Assembly (NCBI GenBank): GCA_019279435.1
Contig: JAAALK010000283.1
Location: 4,898,001-4,962,000, forward strand
Source of the DNA: Zizania palustris
Taxonomy: Eukaryota; Streptophyta; Magnoliopsida; Poales; Poaceae
Direction of reading: 5' to 3'
DNA length: 64,000 bases
This document shows positions 34,135 to 45,936 of this stretch, one piece after another. Below the pieces are notes generated by a model that saw only the letters and a program-made list of their open reading frames with translations, did not search any database and was not told where the DNA came from. The position numbers and the translations under genes were made by a program. Position 1 is the first letter of the stretch. Each line of letters starts with the position of its first letter.

Positions 34135-34947
34135 CTACGGTAGCTCAGGGGACGACTCGACCATGGGCTCGACGGAGACGGTTGGGGTCGAGGAGTTGGA
34201 TGGTCCGGCGGGTGGGGCACTGCGGGAGATCCTCTTGGGCCGCACGGTGGGGATCCGAAGGGGTTTCTTCTTGCGAGACGGAAGAGGTGCGATCTCCTCA
34301 AGATCCTTCTTCAAGTCTTTGAGCTGCTGGCGGAGCTGGGTATTGATCATGGCGCCCTGGCGTAGGAGCTCGTTCTGACGCCTCAATTCCTCCACCTCGA
34401 GGGTCAACTGGGGGTTCTGCTCAAGCTGTCGACGGAGCTCGGCGTTCTCCCTGGTCAGGTTCTCCGAAGTGTGGCGGTAGAAGTCGATGGTGTCGTGCTG
34501 GCTGTCTGCGTCGAGGACGGCCTCCGTGTGGAGGTTGTCCATGGCCTCCAAGAGTCTCATCGTGCGGGTGATGGCGGAGCTGCTCTGGGTGAGGGGACTG
34601 ATGTAGATGTTGCGGTGACTCCCGGGTGTGCGCATGGGCATGAAGCGGTAGACGGTGTCGCGGAGGTGGCAGTCGTAGACCAGTCGAAGCTCGGCGAGGG
34701 ACTGGAGAGCGGCTCGCTGGCTGGCCACCACGAAGGAAGGTCCTCCAACTCCATGGGTGTAGAAGGGTGGCTGCGTGGAAGAGGGGCGGATCACAACCGT
34801 GACCTCGCAGTAGCTCTCGTTCGCATCGGGAAAAATCCCGTGGAACGCAGGCTCATGGGGAAACCCCAAGAAGTCGACGAGCACGCGAAGTTCGCGGATG
34901 AATCCGGCCTCATCACGAAGAGTCCCGCTCATGGTATGGACCGGCAT
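34135..34947 (-). CDS. 270-aa LARD protein of unknown family with coiled coil
   Basis: First long frame downstream of the primer site, about 125 bases inside the 5' LTR, intact. Residues about 1-125 look like a compact domain (FLGFPHEPAFHGIFPDANE, then CEVTVVIRPSS and ASQRAALQSLAELRLVYDCHLRD). Residues about 150-225 form a strongly heptad-like coiled coil (ENLTRENAELRRQLEQN, then VEELRRQNELLRQGA). Then comes a basic segment (PSRKKKPLRIPTVRPKR) and a Ser/Pro-rich acidic end. I do not recognise the N-terminal domain. The start used is the first ATG (MPVHTM); a second Met is at residue 6. It is sense to the element, so it should be translated from the LTR transcript. Its presence in a recently moved, pol-less element suggests a role in mobilisation or RNA packaging, which is inference. 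Confidence 0.7.
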   Translation of the reverse strand: MPVHTMSGTLRDEAGFIRELRVLVDFLGFPHEPAFHGIFPDANESYCEVTVVIRPSSTQPPFYTHGVGGPSFVVASQRAALQSLAELRLVYDCHLRDTVYRFMPMRTPGSHRNIYISPLTQSSSAITRTMRLLEAMDNLHTEAVLDADSQHDTIDFYRHTSENLTRENAELRRQLEQNPQLTLEVEELRRQNELLRQGAMINTQLRQQLKDLKKDLEEIAPLPSRKKKPLRIPTVRPKRISRSAPPAGPSNSSTPTVSVEPMVESSPELP

Positions 34948-35070
34948 CTACAAAAGAGAGAATTTTTTTGTGAAAACTTCAGAAGATGAGAAGGTAAGTA
35001 ATTTTTTGTAAAATATAGTGAATATATATAGGTCCTAAGGTCAGGTCTGTTTGGCTTCCTACAGTCAAGT

Positions 35071-35084
35071 CGGCTCTGATACCA
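35071..35084 (-). other. Met-tRNA-type primer binding site of LARD
   Basis: Minus-strand TGGTATCAGAGCCG, three bases inside the 5' LTR. The pattern matches the initiator Met-tRNA 3' end used by many plant LTR elements and fixes the element's direction. Confidence 0.85.
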
Positions 35085-35087
35085 TCT

Positions 35088-38000
35088 TGTAGCGCCCCGA
35101 TTTATCAAATCAGGACTTTATTGAAATTCCATAGAATATCAATAAAACAAGACGTTCATCAAGCGACCACGTACAATACGGGCAATCATTCACGGTTCGT
35201 AGACCGCATTAATACAAAAGTGAATAAAGATGAAGAGAAACTAATAAAACAAGGGTCCTAGATGAACGCCTCCGTCCAGTCTCGCCTTGACTGGGTCGCT
35301 ACTCCAGACCTTCATGCTCCTCGTAGTAGACGGGCTCTGATGGTGTAAGTCAACGGGGTGAGTACAGATGTACTCAGCAAGCCACCGAATGCAAATATAA
35401 TGCAAGGTAATAACAAGGGGGATAGTGGCTAGTTTTGCGGAAGCAGCATAATTGTAAAGCTTTAAATGAGAGCAATTTATTAGTACGGAAAAGTAAACAT
35501 GTGCATGTGTATCATCATCTTCTAACTCGAGGGGTACAGTCACCCCACCTCGCTCAACAGTCCTTACGTGCCATGAGTAATCCGAACATTCACACAATTG
35601 TAAACTAACTGCGAGTAGTCACACAACCCGCCCTTGACCGTGGGCTCGGCTCTTCGAAAAGATTAAATTACTCTGATCAGAGATGTACCACTGTACCCAC
35701 AAGGCACGCACTCATCACCTACACCGAAGTGTAACGAGATGACCCATCACATGGGAACTCGTGCCAAAACCTTCCATATGGTTCCCTCCGACTCCACAAC
35801 ACCCTCTTATGGGTTTCGTATCGTGTCTCGACGTGTCGAGTGCTCACCATACCCCCCCTTGAGCCTTCTTTGGTACAAGTCGCCCGCAGGCTAGCCCCTT
35901 GTACCCCTCCACTATGGTGCATAGAGCCGAAGGGTTCCACACTTCCAGTTAGGACTTACCCATTAGACTTGTGGTTGGTACGGAAGTGCTTTGCAACAGA
36001 TCCCGCAGACCGGTCCTTATAGTGCCCCGGGTGCGACAAACCAGTGCCCGAGCTTGCACCCGGAACCCACCATACTTATAACCTAGCCAACTCCAACAGA
36101 GTCCAGAGACGAGAATAACAGGGAAATTCATATACAGAAATCCAGCTATCTACGACTCGTTCTTTTTAGCCTATAGCAGTTGTGCCGGTACATTGGGCAC
36201 TAGCTAATATTTTAATAGTAGAGTGACAAGGAGTTAAGGCTCAATAAGCATGGCTTGGGTTTGCACACAAGGACGGGGATCTAATAAATATAAGTGTAAG
36301 GCTTGATTATTGGACTAATGCAATATTATCCTATGAGTTATAGCGATAATTTATTAAAACATGGGCTCAATATGATCAACTGTTTCCACAGAGATGGTCG
36401 ATGACTTGCCTTGCTCAGCAAAGGGTGAAGGAGGAACCTCGGGGTAGAACTTCTGGTCTTCGACGACGTCGTAGACTTCTCGATACGGAAAAGTAAATAA
36501 AACATTCAATAAACAATCCAAAACAATCAACCATACTAACATACATGTTTATGTTGGATTAAGTAAAGGAGATAGAGTCTTAACTTTTAGGGATTTGTTA
36601 CTTGAACATTTAAGATTAATTTTTAATGAGATTCCTTAATTTTATAACTTGATATAATTATTTTTCCTAAGGGGGTTTTATTTTTCCCTTTTTAAAGTTG
36701 TGGTAAAAAGGTATTGAATAACCTTATTATTATTGTAGTAAAAATACTGGACTTAAGTTATTAGGTTACCTGAGGTTGTTATATAAATTTTTAGGATATT
36801 TCCATAAATGGGTGACTTCTTCTTAAATGCATTAATTACATGTCCTAAAAGGGCCTTTGCAATATCATTTAATGGAATAAAGTGGACAAGATGAATACTC
36901 TATTTTTATTAAAAATAGTGAACTCAAGTTGTTAGGTTTTCTGAAGTTATTCTATAAGTTGTCATGGCATTTTTTAAGTGTTTAACTTCTATTATATGAA
37001 TTACTTGAGTATCATACAAGGGCTTTTGCAATATTAATTTCTAGATTAAAGTAGGCAAAGTGAACATGTTATTTTTGTTGCATTAAAATAGTGGAATAAC
37101 TTCATTAAGTCTTCTGAATTTATTGTATAAGTATTCATGATATTTTGTAAAGGGTTGCCCTTTTTTTTATTTAATCATTTATCTTAAAGGGCCTTGGAAA
37201 TGTTGTTTAATAAATTAAAATGAGCAAAATGAATTATTATATCTTTATTGGCTTATAAACAGGGTACTGGAGTTAATATATCATCTAAAATTAATATATA
37301 AATTTTTGGGAGTTTTTCTGAAGGAGATAATAATTAAATCCTAAAGGGGTCTTAGAAATGTTATTTAATAAAATGTCATGGACAAAATGGTTATTCCATT
37401 TTTATGGTATTAACAACAGTGAAATGGAGCCATTATATCTTCTGAAATTAATTTATAAATTTTTAAGGGTTTATCTGAATTATTTAATTAAAGTATTAAT
37501 TAAACCCTAAAGGGGAATTCTCTTCATTATTTAATACGATTATTATATGCCAAGTAAACATATTGTTTTTATTGCATGAAAGTGTAGAGAATAAAAGATA
37601 AATTTTCCAGAATTAAAATGGTGAAATTTGGAGTTAATTTGAGCAAGATATGAATTTTGGAGGTTTAAACTATTTTTCTGAATTTTATTTAAACCAGAAA
37701 ACCTGCGGAGTCCACGGTGAGCCAAGTCCACCATGGACCCGCGCACTATGCACTGCACCGGTTGGATCTGGACCGTTGGATCCAGATCCAACGATCGCCA
37801 GTGGTGCGGGGCGTTTAAGTGAATCTGGACGGCCCAGATCACCTCGTACCCCTTCGCCGGGATGGGTGGCTGAGATCTAATCACTTAAGTGATTTAATCT
37901 CGGCCGTCCATCCACGATCGCACGGCGGAACGCGCGTCCGGCACGCTCGCGGCACGGGGAAGCCGGGAGGCTTCGTCCCCAGCGCCGGCCGAACGACGGC

Positions 38001-39179
38001 GAGCGCCCACCGGCGATGGCGATGGCCTAAGGCCTCGGGTGACTGCAAAAATGGTTAGAGGGGAGTGAGGGGAGTGCAACCGTACCGGAGATGGGGTCGG
38101 ACAGAGACCGGTGGTGGCCGGCGGCGAGGAGAGGCGATGAGGACCTTCGGGTCCGACGGCGGCGATGAGTTCCAGGGGCCCTCACGGCCAACCAAGGTGA
38201 GACCGGGGGAGGGTGAGCGACGACGGTTCCGGTGGAGGTGACGACGAGGGCGGCGGTGGCCCGGAGCGCCGGTGATCGTCGGCCGGAGTGGAATCAGAGG
38301 AAAACCGAAGAAAAGAGGCTGCGGCCCTCGGGTTTGCGTGGATTGGGGCTCTGGTGGCGTGGCTTTGCTACGGTGGAGAGAGGGGGGTTATAAAGGGCTC
38401 GCTGGTGTCTAATTGGTAGGCCACCGAGGCGAATCCAAAGGGATTCCATCTAGCGCCGGCGAGGTTTCCAAAGGCTCGGGTTTATGCCATTTACGGCGAA
38501 GGCGCGTGGGGAACTGCGGGAAAGCGATCACCGGAGATGGGGGGTCGGGATCCGTGGTCGTATCGGCGGGATCTGGCGGCCGGCGGATAAAATCGGAAAG
38601 GGGGGGCGGCTAGAAATGGAAGGGGAGAGATCCCCTTCCGAGGAAGAAGATGATCCTGACAGGTGGGGGCCACCTGTCAGGGGGCGGGCGCGGGTGAGAG
38701 GAAGGCTGACATGCGGGGCCTGCGTGGCAGCGGGAGAGAGGAGGTGCGCGGTGGCTGCCAGGTGGGACCGGTCAGGCGCGAGCGGGCGGGGAGCGAGGGA
38801 GGGCGCGCCGACAGGTGGGCCCCGCCTGTCGGTGGGCGCGGCCAGAATGGGCTGGGCCGGAAAGGCTTTAGGGAGGGAAAATAGGGTTGCGGCCCATTAA
38901 TATTTAAAATTGTTTTTCTGTTTAAAATAATTCCAGAAATTTAATTATTTGTTTAAGGCTTGAAGCACTGTTGCTAAAATTTTTTTTTAAAAATTCTCAA
39001 AAATATTTCTTGGTCTCTAGTTTATCCCATAAAATTTTCAAGTCCAAATTTTGAATATTTGTCTCTGTTTGGCTTTAATAAGGCTCTTTTAGGAGCTTTC
39101 TTTAATAATACAAATTCAGAAATTCATTTAATATTATTTTTCCTTTATTTTATTCCCTTTTAATTTTGAGGCTGTTACA
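35088..39179 (-). repeat. 5' LTR of LARD-like element (right copy)
   Basis: 4092 bases, partner of 28420-32512, one base shorter because of an A-run indel near 37592. It ends GGCTGTTACA at 39179, followed by the CCAGG duplication. All three differences from the left copy are recorded under the element entry. Confidence 0.92.
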
Positions 39180-39184
39180 CCAGG

Positions 39185-39933
39185 CTTCTTCTTCAACGGC
39201 AGGACTTGATTCTTTTCCACGCCGCACATCGCTCTTCCGCCGCACGCCGGACACAGCAGTCCTCATCACACAAAAAAAGGAGGCGGGCCCCACGGTGCAC
39301 CCAGGAATACAGCGGCAAAGGTTTTTTTCTCCCACTGGCCGCACGGCGCCCACGTGATACAGATTAGTTTTTCCCGATCTACTATTTTTCAGTAGTTTAA
39401 ATTAAACCAGTCTTTATCTGTTGTCTAGTTAGCTGTAGATCTGTTTAGAAAATTTTGGGATTAATTTTTATCTGTCAAAATATTAATAGTGTTCGCTTAA
39501 TTTTTAATTAAGTATTTTTCATCTGTTCATATATATATATATATTTATCTAGTCGCAGTAATATTTCTATTCTACATTTACATGAAATATTTTATGTTTA
39601 TTTCTGAATTAATTTCTGGATGACCCATATTTTATTCATTTGATTAGTATCGTATTTTTAGACTGCATTTCGAATCATCATAGATTTATTTAGGGATTTT
39701 GCTTTCGTCGTTAAGCATTTCTAGTATCCAATTTTTATTTTAGTCTATCTTTAATATCATTTCAATTAAGACACCGGTCATTTTTAGGATAGACAACTTT
39801 AGTTTCAATAATTTGCTTTGCTAATATTATTTTGCTAGTTAAGTTGGTTGGGTGTTGGGTTTAAGTCATAATATAGCAAGATAATTTTTAAGCGCCCATT
39901 CACCCCCCTCTGGTCGCTACTTTCGGTCCTACA
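39185..39933 (+). repeat. 5' LTR of copia S3, second part
   Basis: Continuation of 27565-28419 after the LARD insertion (39180-39184 is the duplicated CCAGG). The sequence is AT-rich with a short AT microsatellite at 39530-39543, and ends CATTCACCCCCCTCTGGTCG followed by CTACTTTCGGTCCTACA, the end form shared by SIRE-type LTRs here. The primer site follows three bases later. No protein is encoded. Confidence 0.8.
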
Positions 39934-39935
39934 AG

Positions 39936-39948
39936 TGGTATCAGAGCA
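39936..39948 (+). other. Met-tRNA-type primer binding site of copia S3
   Basis: TGGTATCAGAGCA on the plus strand, two bases after the LTR end. It establishes S3 as a plus-strand element and 27565-39933 as its 5' LTR. Confidence 0.88.
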
Positions 39949-39992
39949 AGGTTAGAGTTTTCTAATATCTTAACCGATTCTAAACCTAGGTA

Positions 39993-41017
39993 GTGACCAT
40001 GACGTCTTCTAGTAAAATACCGTCCCTAGAAGCTTTTGGCTACACTTATTGGAAGACTCGCATGCGAGCATACCTTATGACCCAGAGCTCGGACATATGG
40101 GAGATTTGTGTTCATCCTAATTTCACCATAACGACTATTGCTGCGGATACTTCTGAAAATGTAGTTACCCAACATCAAAATAATAGTAAGGCGGTGAATA
40201 TTTTATTCTCTGGTCTAGGTCCTAGTGAGTTTAAGCATGTTAGCCATCTCACCACTGCTCGAGAGATCTGGGATACCCTCCAGGCACACCATGAGGGGAC
40301 AACTCAGGTTTAGGCTAGGCTCTACCAGACCTATCAGCGGGAGTATGAAAATTTCTCACAGAAGCCGAGTGAGACTGTTGAGGCTTTGTTTGGTCATTTT
40401 CGATCGATCATTAACAAACTTCGCGTTAACAAGGCCGAGCATGATCAGCTGGTCTCGGATCATGAGCAGGCGCTTAAGGTACTCCATACCTTGGACCCTA
40501 AGATCTGGGAGATCAAGGTTTCTTCTATTGTTGAGAGCGCGTCTTATGATACCTTGACTGTCGCAGAGCTTTTAGTAAGCTCAAGGCCTCAGAGGTCGAT
40601 ATTCAGTTGAGATCAAATCTCACTGATTCTGGCTCCAAGACTCTGGCACTTGCGACACCGTCTGCTGATCCTTCTACCATGAGTTATACTGCCTTTTCCT
40701 TGATGTCTATCTCCGAGGAACAACTTGATTCACTAGGAGATGATGATCTGTGCTTGTTTAACAACCGGGTGCGACGTGTTTATGATAAGCGAATGTTTAA
40801 GATACACGGCACAAAATCCGGATGCTTTGAGTGTGGTGACCCAGGTCATTTTATCGCCGACTGTCCCAAGCAGAAGAATTACAAGAAGGGAACCAGCGGC
40901 AACTCCTACAACTCCGTCAAGTACGACAACTCCACGAAGGGCAAGCCCAAGACAAGATTCTTTCGAAAGGCTCTGAAGGATTACAAGCGTGAGAACAAGA
41001 AAAGAGACAAGACCTTA
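39993..41017 (+). pseudogene. Copia S3 gag (UBN2-type), truncated by an LTR
   Basis: Begins MTMTSSSKIPSLEAFGYTYWKTRMRAYL at 39993, the UBN2-type N-terminus of copia gag. A stop at 40311-40313 (VQA replaced by V-stop), then frame changes near 40560-40610, break the reading. The third open part (40607-41017) includes a CCHC zinc knuckle, CFECGDPGHFIADC, at about 40823-40864, followed by a Lys-rich stretch. Coding ends at 41017, where the inverted S2 LTR begins; the LTR's first bases TGA serve as the stop. The rest of S3 (pol and 3' LTR) is not found in the window. The last five bases CCTTA are the candidate site duplication for S2. Confidence 0.82.
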
Positions 41018-43007
41018 TGAAGGACCGAAAGTAGCGACTAGAGGGGGGGTGAATGAGCGCCTAAAAATTCTTTCGAATCAATGGCCTTCTCCCAACACCC
41101 AACGCACCTCAAACAACTAAACAACAAAGCAGGAACAGATTTCCTAAGTCTAAAGGTATCTAGCCTAGAAGCAACTGATGTTTAATCAACAGAGTCACGC
41201 AAAAACAGAGCTAATAGACAGATTAACAGAATACACAAGACGTGGCAAGAAAACCTTCTCAGTACAACAATCTAAATGCACAAAGAGTGGGAAGAGAAGT
41301 TACTGCTCCAAATCTGTCTCCTGTTCGAAACTTGGCAAAGCCTGCTTCGCTGGTCGAAGCCTGCTTCGGAGTTGTTTGTCGAAGTCGAGCGAAGGTTATC
41401 GTTGACGTGCCGAAGGTTTGTTTGGTCTAGCCTAGTTTGAGTGTGGCAAAGAGCGAAGTATGCTTCGAAGCGAAGTATGAGAGTATCGAAGCTTGCTTCG
41501 AAACAGTGTACTTCGAAGCCTAGACTTCGAACAGAAAGGTTAGAACAAGCTCATAGAAAAGCAACCTCTGAAAGATAGGCGAAGCCAAACACACGGCAGT
41601 AAGACGAAATCGAAGCCTACACTTAACCTTCGAAGCTAGGTTGGTCGAGGTATGACAACCGAAGTTGAGACCTTCGCTCCGAGGGTTAACTTGGAAGGAC
41701 AAGCTCCGAACTTACACACTGTGACCTTCGAAAATGACAGCAAGAAGGAACTCACGTCGAGCGAAGTCTACCATAGAGACTAGCTTCGAAGCTAACTTCG
41801 AAGCCTGTCGAAGTATTGACTTCGAACAGCTCGAGACAGAGAACACCTTCGCAAAGACTGTCGAAGTATGTCAAGCTGACAGACAGCACAAAACGTACTT
41901 CGAAGCTAGAAACACAGAACACAAAGTGAAGTCGAAGTTCAAGCGAAGCCCTCGAGGATGTCAGATCGAAGCCTGCCTCACGGAGCTGAGGGACTTCGAA
42001 CAGAGAGAAGGGGTTTCGCCAGAAACAGCCAGAAAAGGGCCTTGGTCCTGTCTATTTCGATCAAAAAGCCTATGCTGTCAAAAGCAAGACTAGTGTACTC
42101 TTGCTACAGGAAGTAGTACTACTTGCTACAGGCAAGAACTAGTACTCCTCACGAAGAACAGAAGCAACAGAGACACAAATGCCAGGAATAAAATCGCTGC
42201 CCACAACAAACGAAGCTTCAGATTCAGAGAAATCGCTGCACACCCCACAACAAGAACAGGAAATAGAATCTCACTGCATTAAGAAGAATAGAGGGGATGC
42301 AGGAATAAAAATGGAACGAACAGGAACCTGGCGGCGCACAAACAGGAGAGAGAAGACAGGGAACAAAATGACCCAATGGAATAAAAAGTGATTTCAGTAA
42401 AAGGGTAACCTAACCCTAGGGATTGGGGCACTATTTATAGGCTGCCCAACACTTAGGAATATTCCATCAGCCCCTTAGGGTTTTTTTACAGACGCTGAAA
42501 TAAAGGAAAAGACTAAACTGCCCTTAGGATTTTTTACAGACACGACTGACTGACTGTGGGCCTAGAGATACATGTGACTTATCCGGAAGCTAAGCTTTCG
42601 TAGCGACTACGACTTCTCTTCTGGACAGTCCGATACAAGATTGACGGTTGTCAGTTTTGCGCCAAAACTGACAAAGCCTCCACCGGCTTTGCACCAGGTA
42701 CCTAGATTGGGCCGGCCCGATTCTGCAGCTCTCTCAGCCCGGCAATCACTCACCGCCCGTGTACCTGAGTCAATCCTGGTCAACAGCCCAGTGGGTATTC
42801 TACTGCTCCTGGCCCATGTACCCGGATTGGGCCAGCCCGACTTTGCACCCTCCTCTGCCCGACAGTCGCTTGCTGCCCGTGTACCTGAGTCACACGCGGC
42901 CCATTAAACAACAGATCTTCACACTTCTTAGTCCTCTTTGACTATCGTTGACAATGACTCATCACATCTGGAGCCATGAGGCCCACGCTATTCAGCATGG
43001 CTCCTCA
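41018..43007 (-). repeat. 3' LTR of SIRE-like copia S2
   Basis: About 2 kb, the reverse-complement relative of the solo LTR at 19401-21439. It has the same TGAGGAGCCATG start and 9-bp hairpin (on minus, from 43007), the same GGTACACGGGC repeats and TTCGAAG-rich zone (41320-42060), and the same TATA box context (minus, about 42430-42440). Its left end is TGAAGGACCGAAAG. The adjoining polypurine tract at 43008 shows it is the 3' LTR of a minus-strand element extending rightwards. It does not match the 5' LTR of S1 (58810-60819), although the intervening sequence reads like one element. Confidence 0.85.
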
Positions 43008-43036
43008 ATCTCCCCCTTGATGAGTGCATTGTCAAC
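42947..43036. repeat. Inverted repeat bracketing LTR end and polypurine tract of S2
   Basis: Left arm GTTGACAATGACTCATCA (42947-42964, in the LTR) and right arm TGATGAGTGCATTGTCAAC (43018-43036, in the untranslated region) are reverse complements with one bulged base. The loop holds the terminal hairpin and the PPT (GGGGGAGAT on minus, 43008-43016). Relative to copia A, one stem position is swapped in both arms (T-A there, A-T here), which keeps the pairing. Confidence 0.65.
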
Positions 43037-44122
43037 ACATCACTTCTTCAGCTCTTTAGTACCTGCGAACAACTGTGGAAACACGAAAACAAAACACAAG
43101 AAAACAAAGAAGAAGAAAATAAAGTAAAAGTTTAACCCTAATGACTAAAAGCCGAACAAAAGCAAGAAGCGGTCATTATGGTTAACCAAAATGTAAAAGC
43201 TCAAAACTAGTGCGATCTCAAAAACATCAACAAGGATATCAAAAGAGTAAGCAAGACAAAAACTCCCCCTTAAACTCTTATCCCAAAATTTATCCCCCTT
43301 GTTGACAAGTGAACTCATCAAGCACTCGAAAAAGACACAGACTCCCTCTGAAATGCAACTCCCCCTCAAAATATGCGATGAATGCAACTGGGGTGCAGGT
43401 GGAGTGAAAAAAGCATGCTTCTCAGATATGATTTACTACAATTACAATATCTAATAGATACAGCAAAAGACATACTGTCTAAGATACATGGCATGATCAG
43501 TGCAACAGATGATATCTAAAGAAAGTCATTAGCATGCATTTTCAATTTTTGCAAACAAAAGCATCACCACATTTTCCAGTTTAATAAGCAAGGTAAAGCA
43601 TGAGATGCAGAAGCTAACTGATATCTACCAAGATAAGCATTGTTCATAACAAAGTGCTTCAGCAAACTTGTTGTCTCTTTAATTTGCAGGATTTCATTTT
43701 CCTTTTTCATTTTTGCGAAGGGTTATTTGCATGTCAAACCTTATGCTAACCGACCAAGTCAAGCATAGGCCAGAACTGGACCATCAGAAGCTTAAGACAT
43801 TGGTCTTGGCATACACTACACTGTCCTAGTTCATACCAAAGTGCTATGGTAAGCAGTCTAGAACAATGCAATGTGACAAAGCAAACCCACTTGGATCTTT
43901 TCAAGTTATGCATAAAAGGCATGGAATTTTCATTTTTCTTGATTTTTCATCATTTTTACAGCACATTTCCATGTTTTAAAGCAGAAAGATGTCCAAGTTG
44001 CTTGTTTGCATCTAAGTCAGGAACTCGCTACAAGGCATGTACCAGATAGCAAGAACATTCAGCCTACGCATGCTAGTTACCAGAAGCAATGGTGATCATT
44101 TTTCAAGTTTAAAGCATAAAAG
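43008..44122 (-). other. 3' untranslated region of copia S2, ends in assembly gap
   Basis: Non-coding and AT-rich, with CCCCCT/AGGGGG runs at 43015, 43263, 43293 and 43365 (ACTCCCCCTT-type), i.e. several possible accessory polypurine tracts on the minus strand. The part at 43530-44110 parallels 16700-16960 of copia A. No gene is seen. Confidence 0.65.
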
Positions 44123-44222
44123 NNNNNNNNNNNNNNNNNNNNNNNNNNNNNNNNNNNNNNNNNNNNNNNNNNNNNNNNNNNNNNNNNNNNNNNNNNNNNN
44201 NNNNNNNNNNNNNNNNNNNNNN
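44123..44222. other. Assembly gap of exactly 100 N
   Basis: A run of exactly 100 undetermined bases is usually a placeholder for a gap of unknown length. Left of it is the untranslated region of S2; right of it is the RT region of gypsy G1. The elements broken at both sides (S2, S3, B, S1, G2, G1) all lack parts that could lie here. Confidence 0.95.
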
Positions 44223-45936
44223 CATTTCTTAGGCCGAAGGGCATTCTTACATAGCAGAAGACTCCCGAAGGAGTTACAAAGCTCGTCTTGATTTCATCTT
44301 CGCGCTTCAACCATATTTGATGATAACCGGAATACGCGTCGAGGAAGCTTAGTAACTCCGAACCTGCAGTGGAGTCAACTAGTTGATCAATTCGGGGCAT
44401 GGGGTAGGGGTCACGTGGGCACGCTTTATTCAAAGATGTGAAATCAATGCACATGCGCCACTTTCCGGAGGACTTCTTCCTGACGAAGACTGGGTTGGCT
44501 AACCACTCTGTATGGGCCACTTCTCTGATAATCCCAGCCTTCAACAGTTTCTCAACTTCGTCCTTAGCTAGAGCAGCTCTCTCTGCGGACATCTTCCGGA
44601 GCCCTTGTCGAACAGGCCGGGCCTTCGGGTTTACAAGCAAGCTGTGCTCAATAATATCCCGATCGACTCCGGTGATATCTTCGTCAGACCAAGCGAAGAC
44701 ATCCAAATTTTCTTCTACGACCTTTTCCAAGGAAGTTGCAACTTCGGGAGGTAAATCTTTACCAAATTGAAAAGTGTATTTTTTACCATCTTTGACAATG
44801 ACCTTCGTTGCAATCTCTCCTTCGGGACTTGGTCTTGGAAATGACTTCTTCGAAGCTTCGGAGGAGGCTGAAAAAATTTCTCCATTATCTTGGACATTGT
44901 TTACTTGCCTCGGATCAAGAGGAGGACCATGACCATATTCTGCCCTCCGAGCTATGGCTTGATCTCCGAAGATTGTCAAAACTCCTGACTGTGTGGGCAT
45001 CTTCATGCATAAGTAGTTGTGATGCGCCACAGCTCCGAACTGATTCAACATGCCTCGCCCAAAGATAACATTATAAGCATACGGGGCATCTACCACATCA
45101 AAGATAACTTCCTCAGTTCGGGCTAGTAAACCTTCTCCGAAGGTTACTTCCAGGCCTATCTGGCCAAGTGCATCTAGCGGAGGTCCTGCGAAGCCTTGCA
45201 GAGGACGAGCCGCTGGGAGGAGATGCTTCCGGGAAATGCATAACTGATCGAAGGCTTGCACAAATATGATATCTGCCGAGCTACCTCCGTCAATTAGCAC
45301 CCTTCGGACTTCTGTTCCTGCAATATCAGCAGTAATAACCAATGGATCTGCATGCGGGAACTTGATACCAGCTGCATCCTCCGCAGAGAAAAATATTGGA
45401 ACATGAGACCACTCCGGCATTGCAGCTGCAGATGACGAAGTCCCAATGTGGCCTACTTCTCGAACGTACTCTCTTCGCTGTCTCTTGGACATGCTTCCGA
45501 GAGTACCTCCTCCGGAGATAGGGAGAACTACTCTCTTCCCTCTATCTTGCCCTTCTTCTTGCTTCGGAGGTGGCATAACATTGGCCACCGGAGGATGCCT
45601 TGCAGCATCAAAATTTTCTATCCGCGCCACAGCCTGAACCGGCTCCGAGCGCACTGCTGCTGCTGGACTTCGGTCGGTACTACCTCGACCCGAAGTTCTC
45701 TCCAAGTATTCTCCCCGAAGGGTAAGAATAGCCTTGCAGGTGTCAGTTGCATGGCTTCGATTCTCTCCATGAATACAGCAAAAAAGGGTCTGGCCCTTGC
45801 CAGCCGTTTTCCCTGGCGGCCTCCAACCGCTGGACTTGTTCCCCGCAGACTGTGGAGCTCTTGGTGTAAACTTCTGCGGGGGTGCAATGTTTAAGACCTC
45901 AGAACGAGGGTGCTTTTTGCCCTCTTCTTCTATCAT
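44223..45936 (-). pseudogene. Tat-lineage gypsy G1 pol: protease and reverse transcriptase, cut by gap
   Basis: The open frame runs from 45936 to the gap, about 570 residues. A CCHC-like region near the start (CIHGENRSHATDTC) is the gag zinc finger. Protease follows at about residues 195-330, with catalytic Asp in VLIDGGSSADIIF (D-G-G form), and the typical AYNVIFGRGMLNQFGAVA. RT begins near residue 440 (EKLLKAGIIREVAHTEWLANPV, then WRMCIDFTSLNKACPRDPYPMP, then FLDAYSGYHQI) and is cut after MPFGLRN by the gap, before the YxDD box. The gag frame to its right overlaps it by about 38 bases in another frame. As relatives usually run gag into pol in one frame, this is probably a single indel, though a programmed shift is possible. 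The stretch is otherwise free of stops, so the copy is young. Confidence 0.85.

Larger units (their letters stand above)
28420..39179 (-). mobile_element. Young LARD-like non-autonomous LTR element, 10.76 kb
   Basis: Two nearly identical 4.09-kb direct repeats, both TGTAGCGCCCC...GGCTGTTACA, flank a 2.6-kb interior. The insertion is bounded by a perfect CCAGG duplication (28415-28419 and 39180-39184). A Met-tRNA-type primer site (TGGTATCAGAGCCG, minus strand, 35071-35084) fixes the orientation as minus. The interior encodes two proteins, 270 aa and 228 aa, but no protease, RT or integrase, so movement would depend on another element. By eye the LTRs differ at two bases and one single-base indel (T 29517/C 36185; A 30307/T 36975; an A-run near 30925/37592). 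LTR size and architecture match the LARD class described from Triticeae. The helper is probably a Tekay-type gypsy, judging by the gag and PPT context; this is inference. Confidence 0.88.

Noticed and set aside
39530..39543. AT dinucleotide run as a regulatory site
   Set aside because: Short microsatellite in an AT-rich LTR; nothing around it supports a function.
39936..39948. Possible tRNA gene or integrated pararetrovirus because of the Met-tRNA match
   Set aside because: Only the primer-length match is present, immediately after an LTR end and before a copia gag; no tRNA body, and no movement or coat protein genes of a pararetrovirus.
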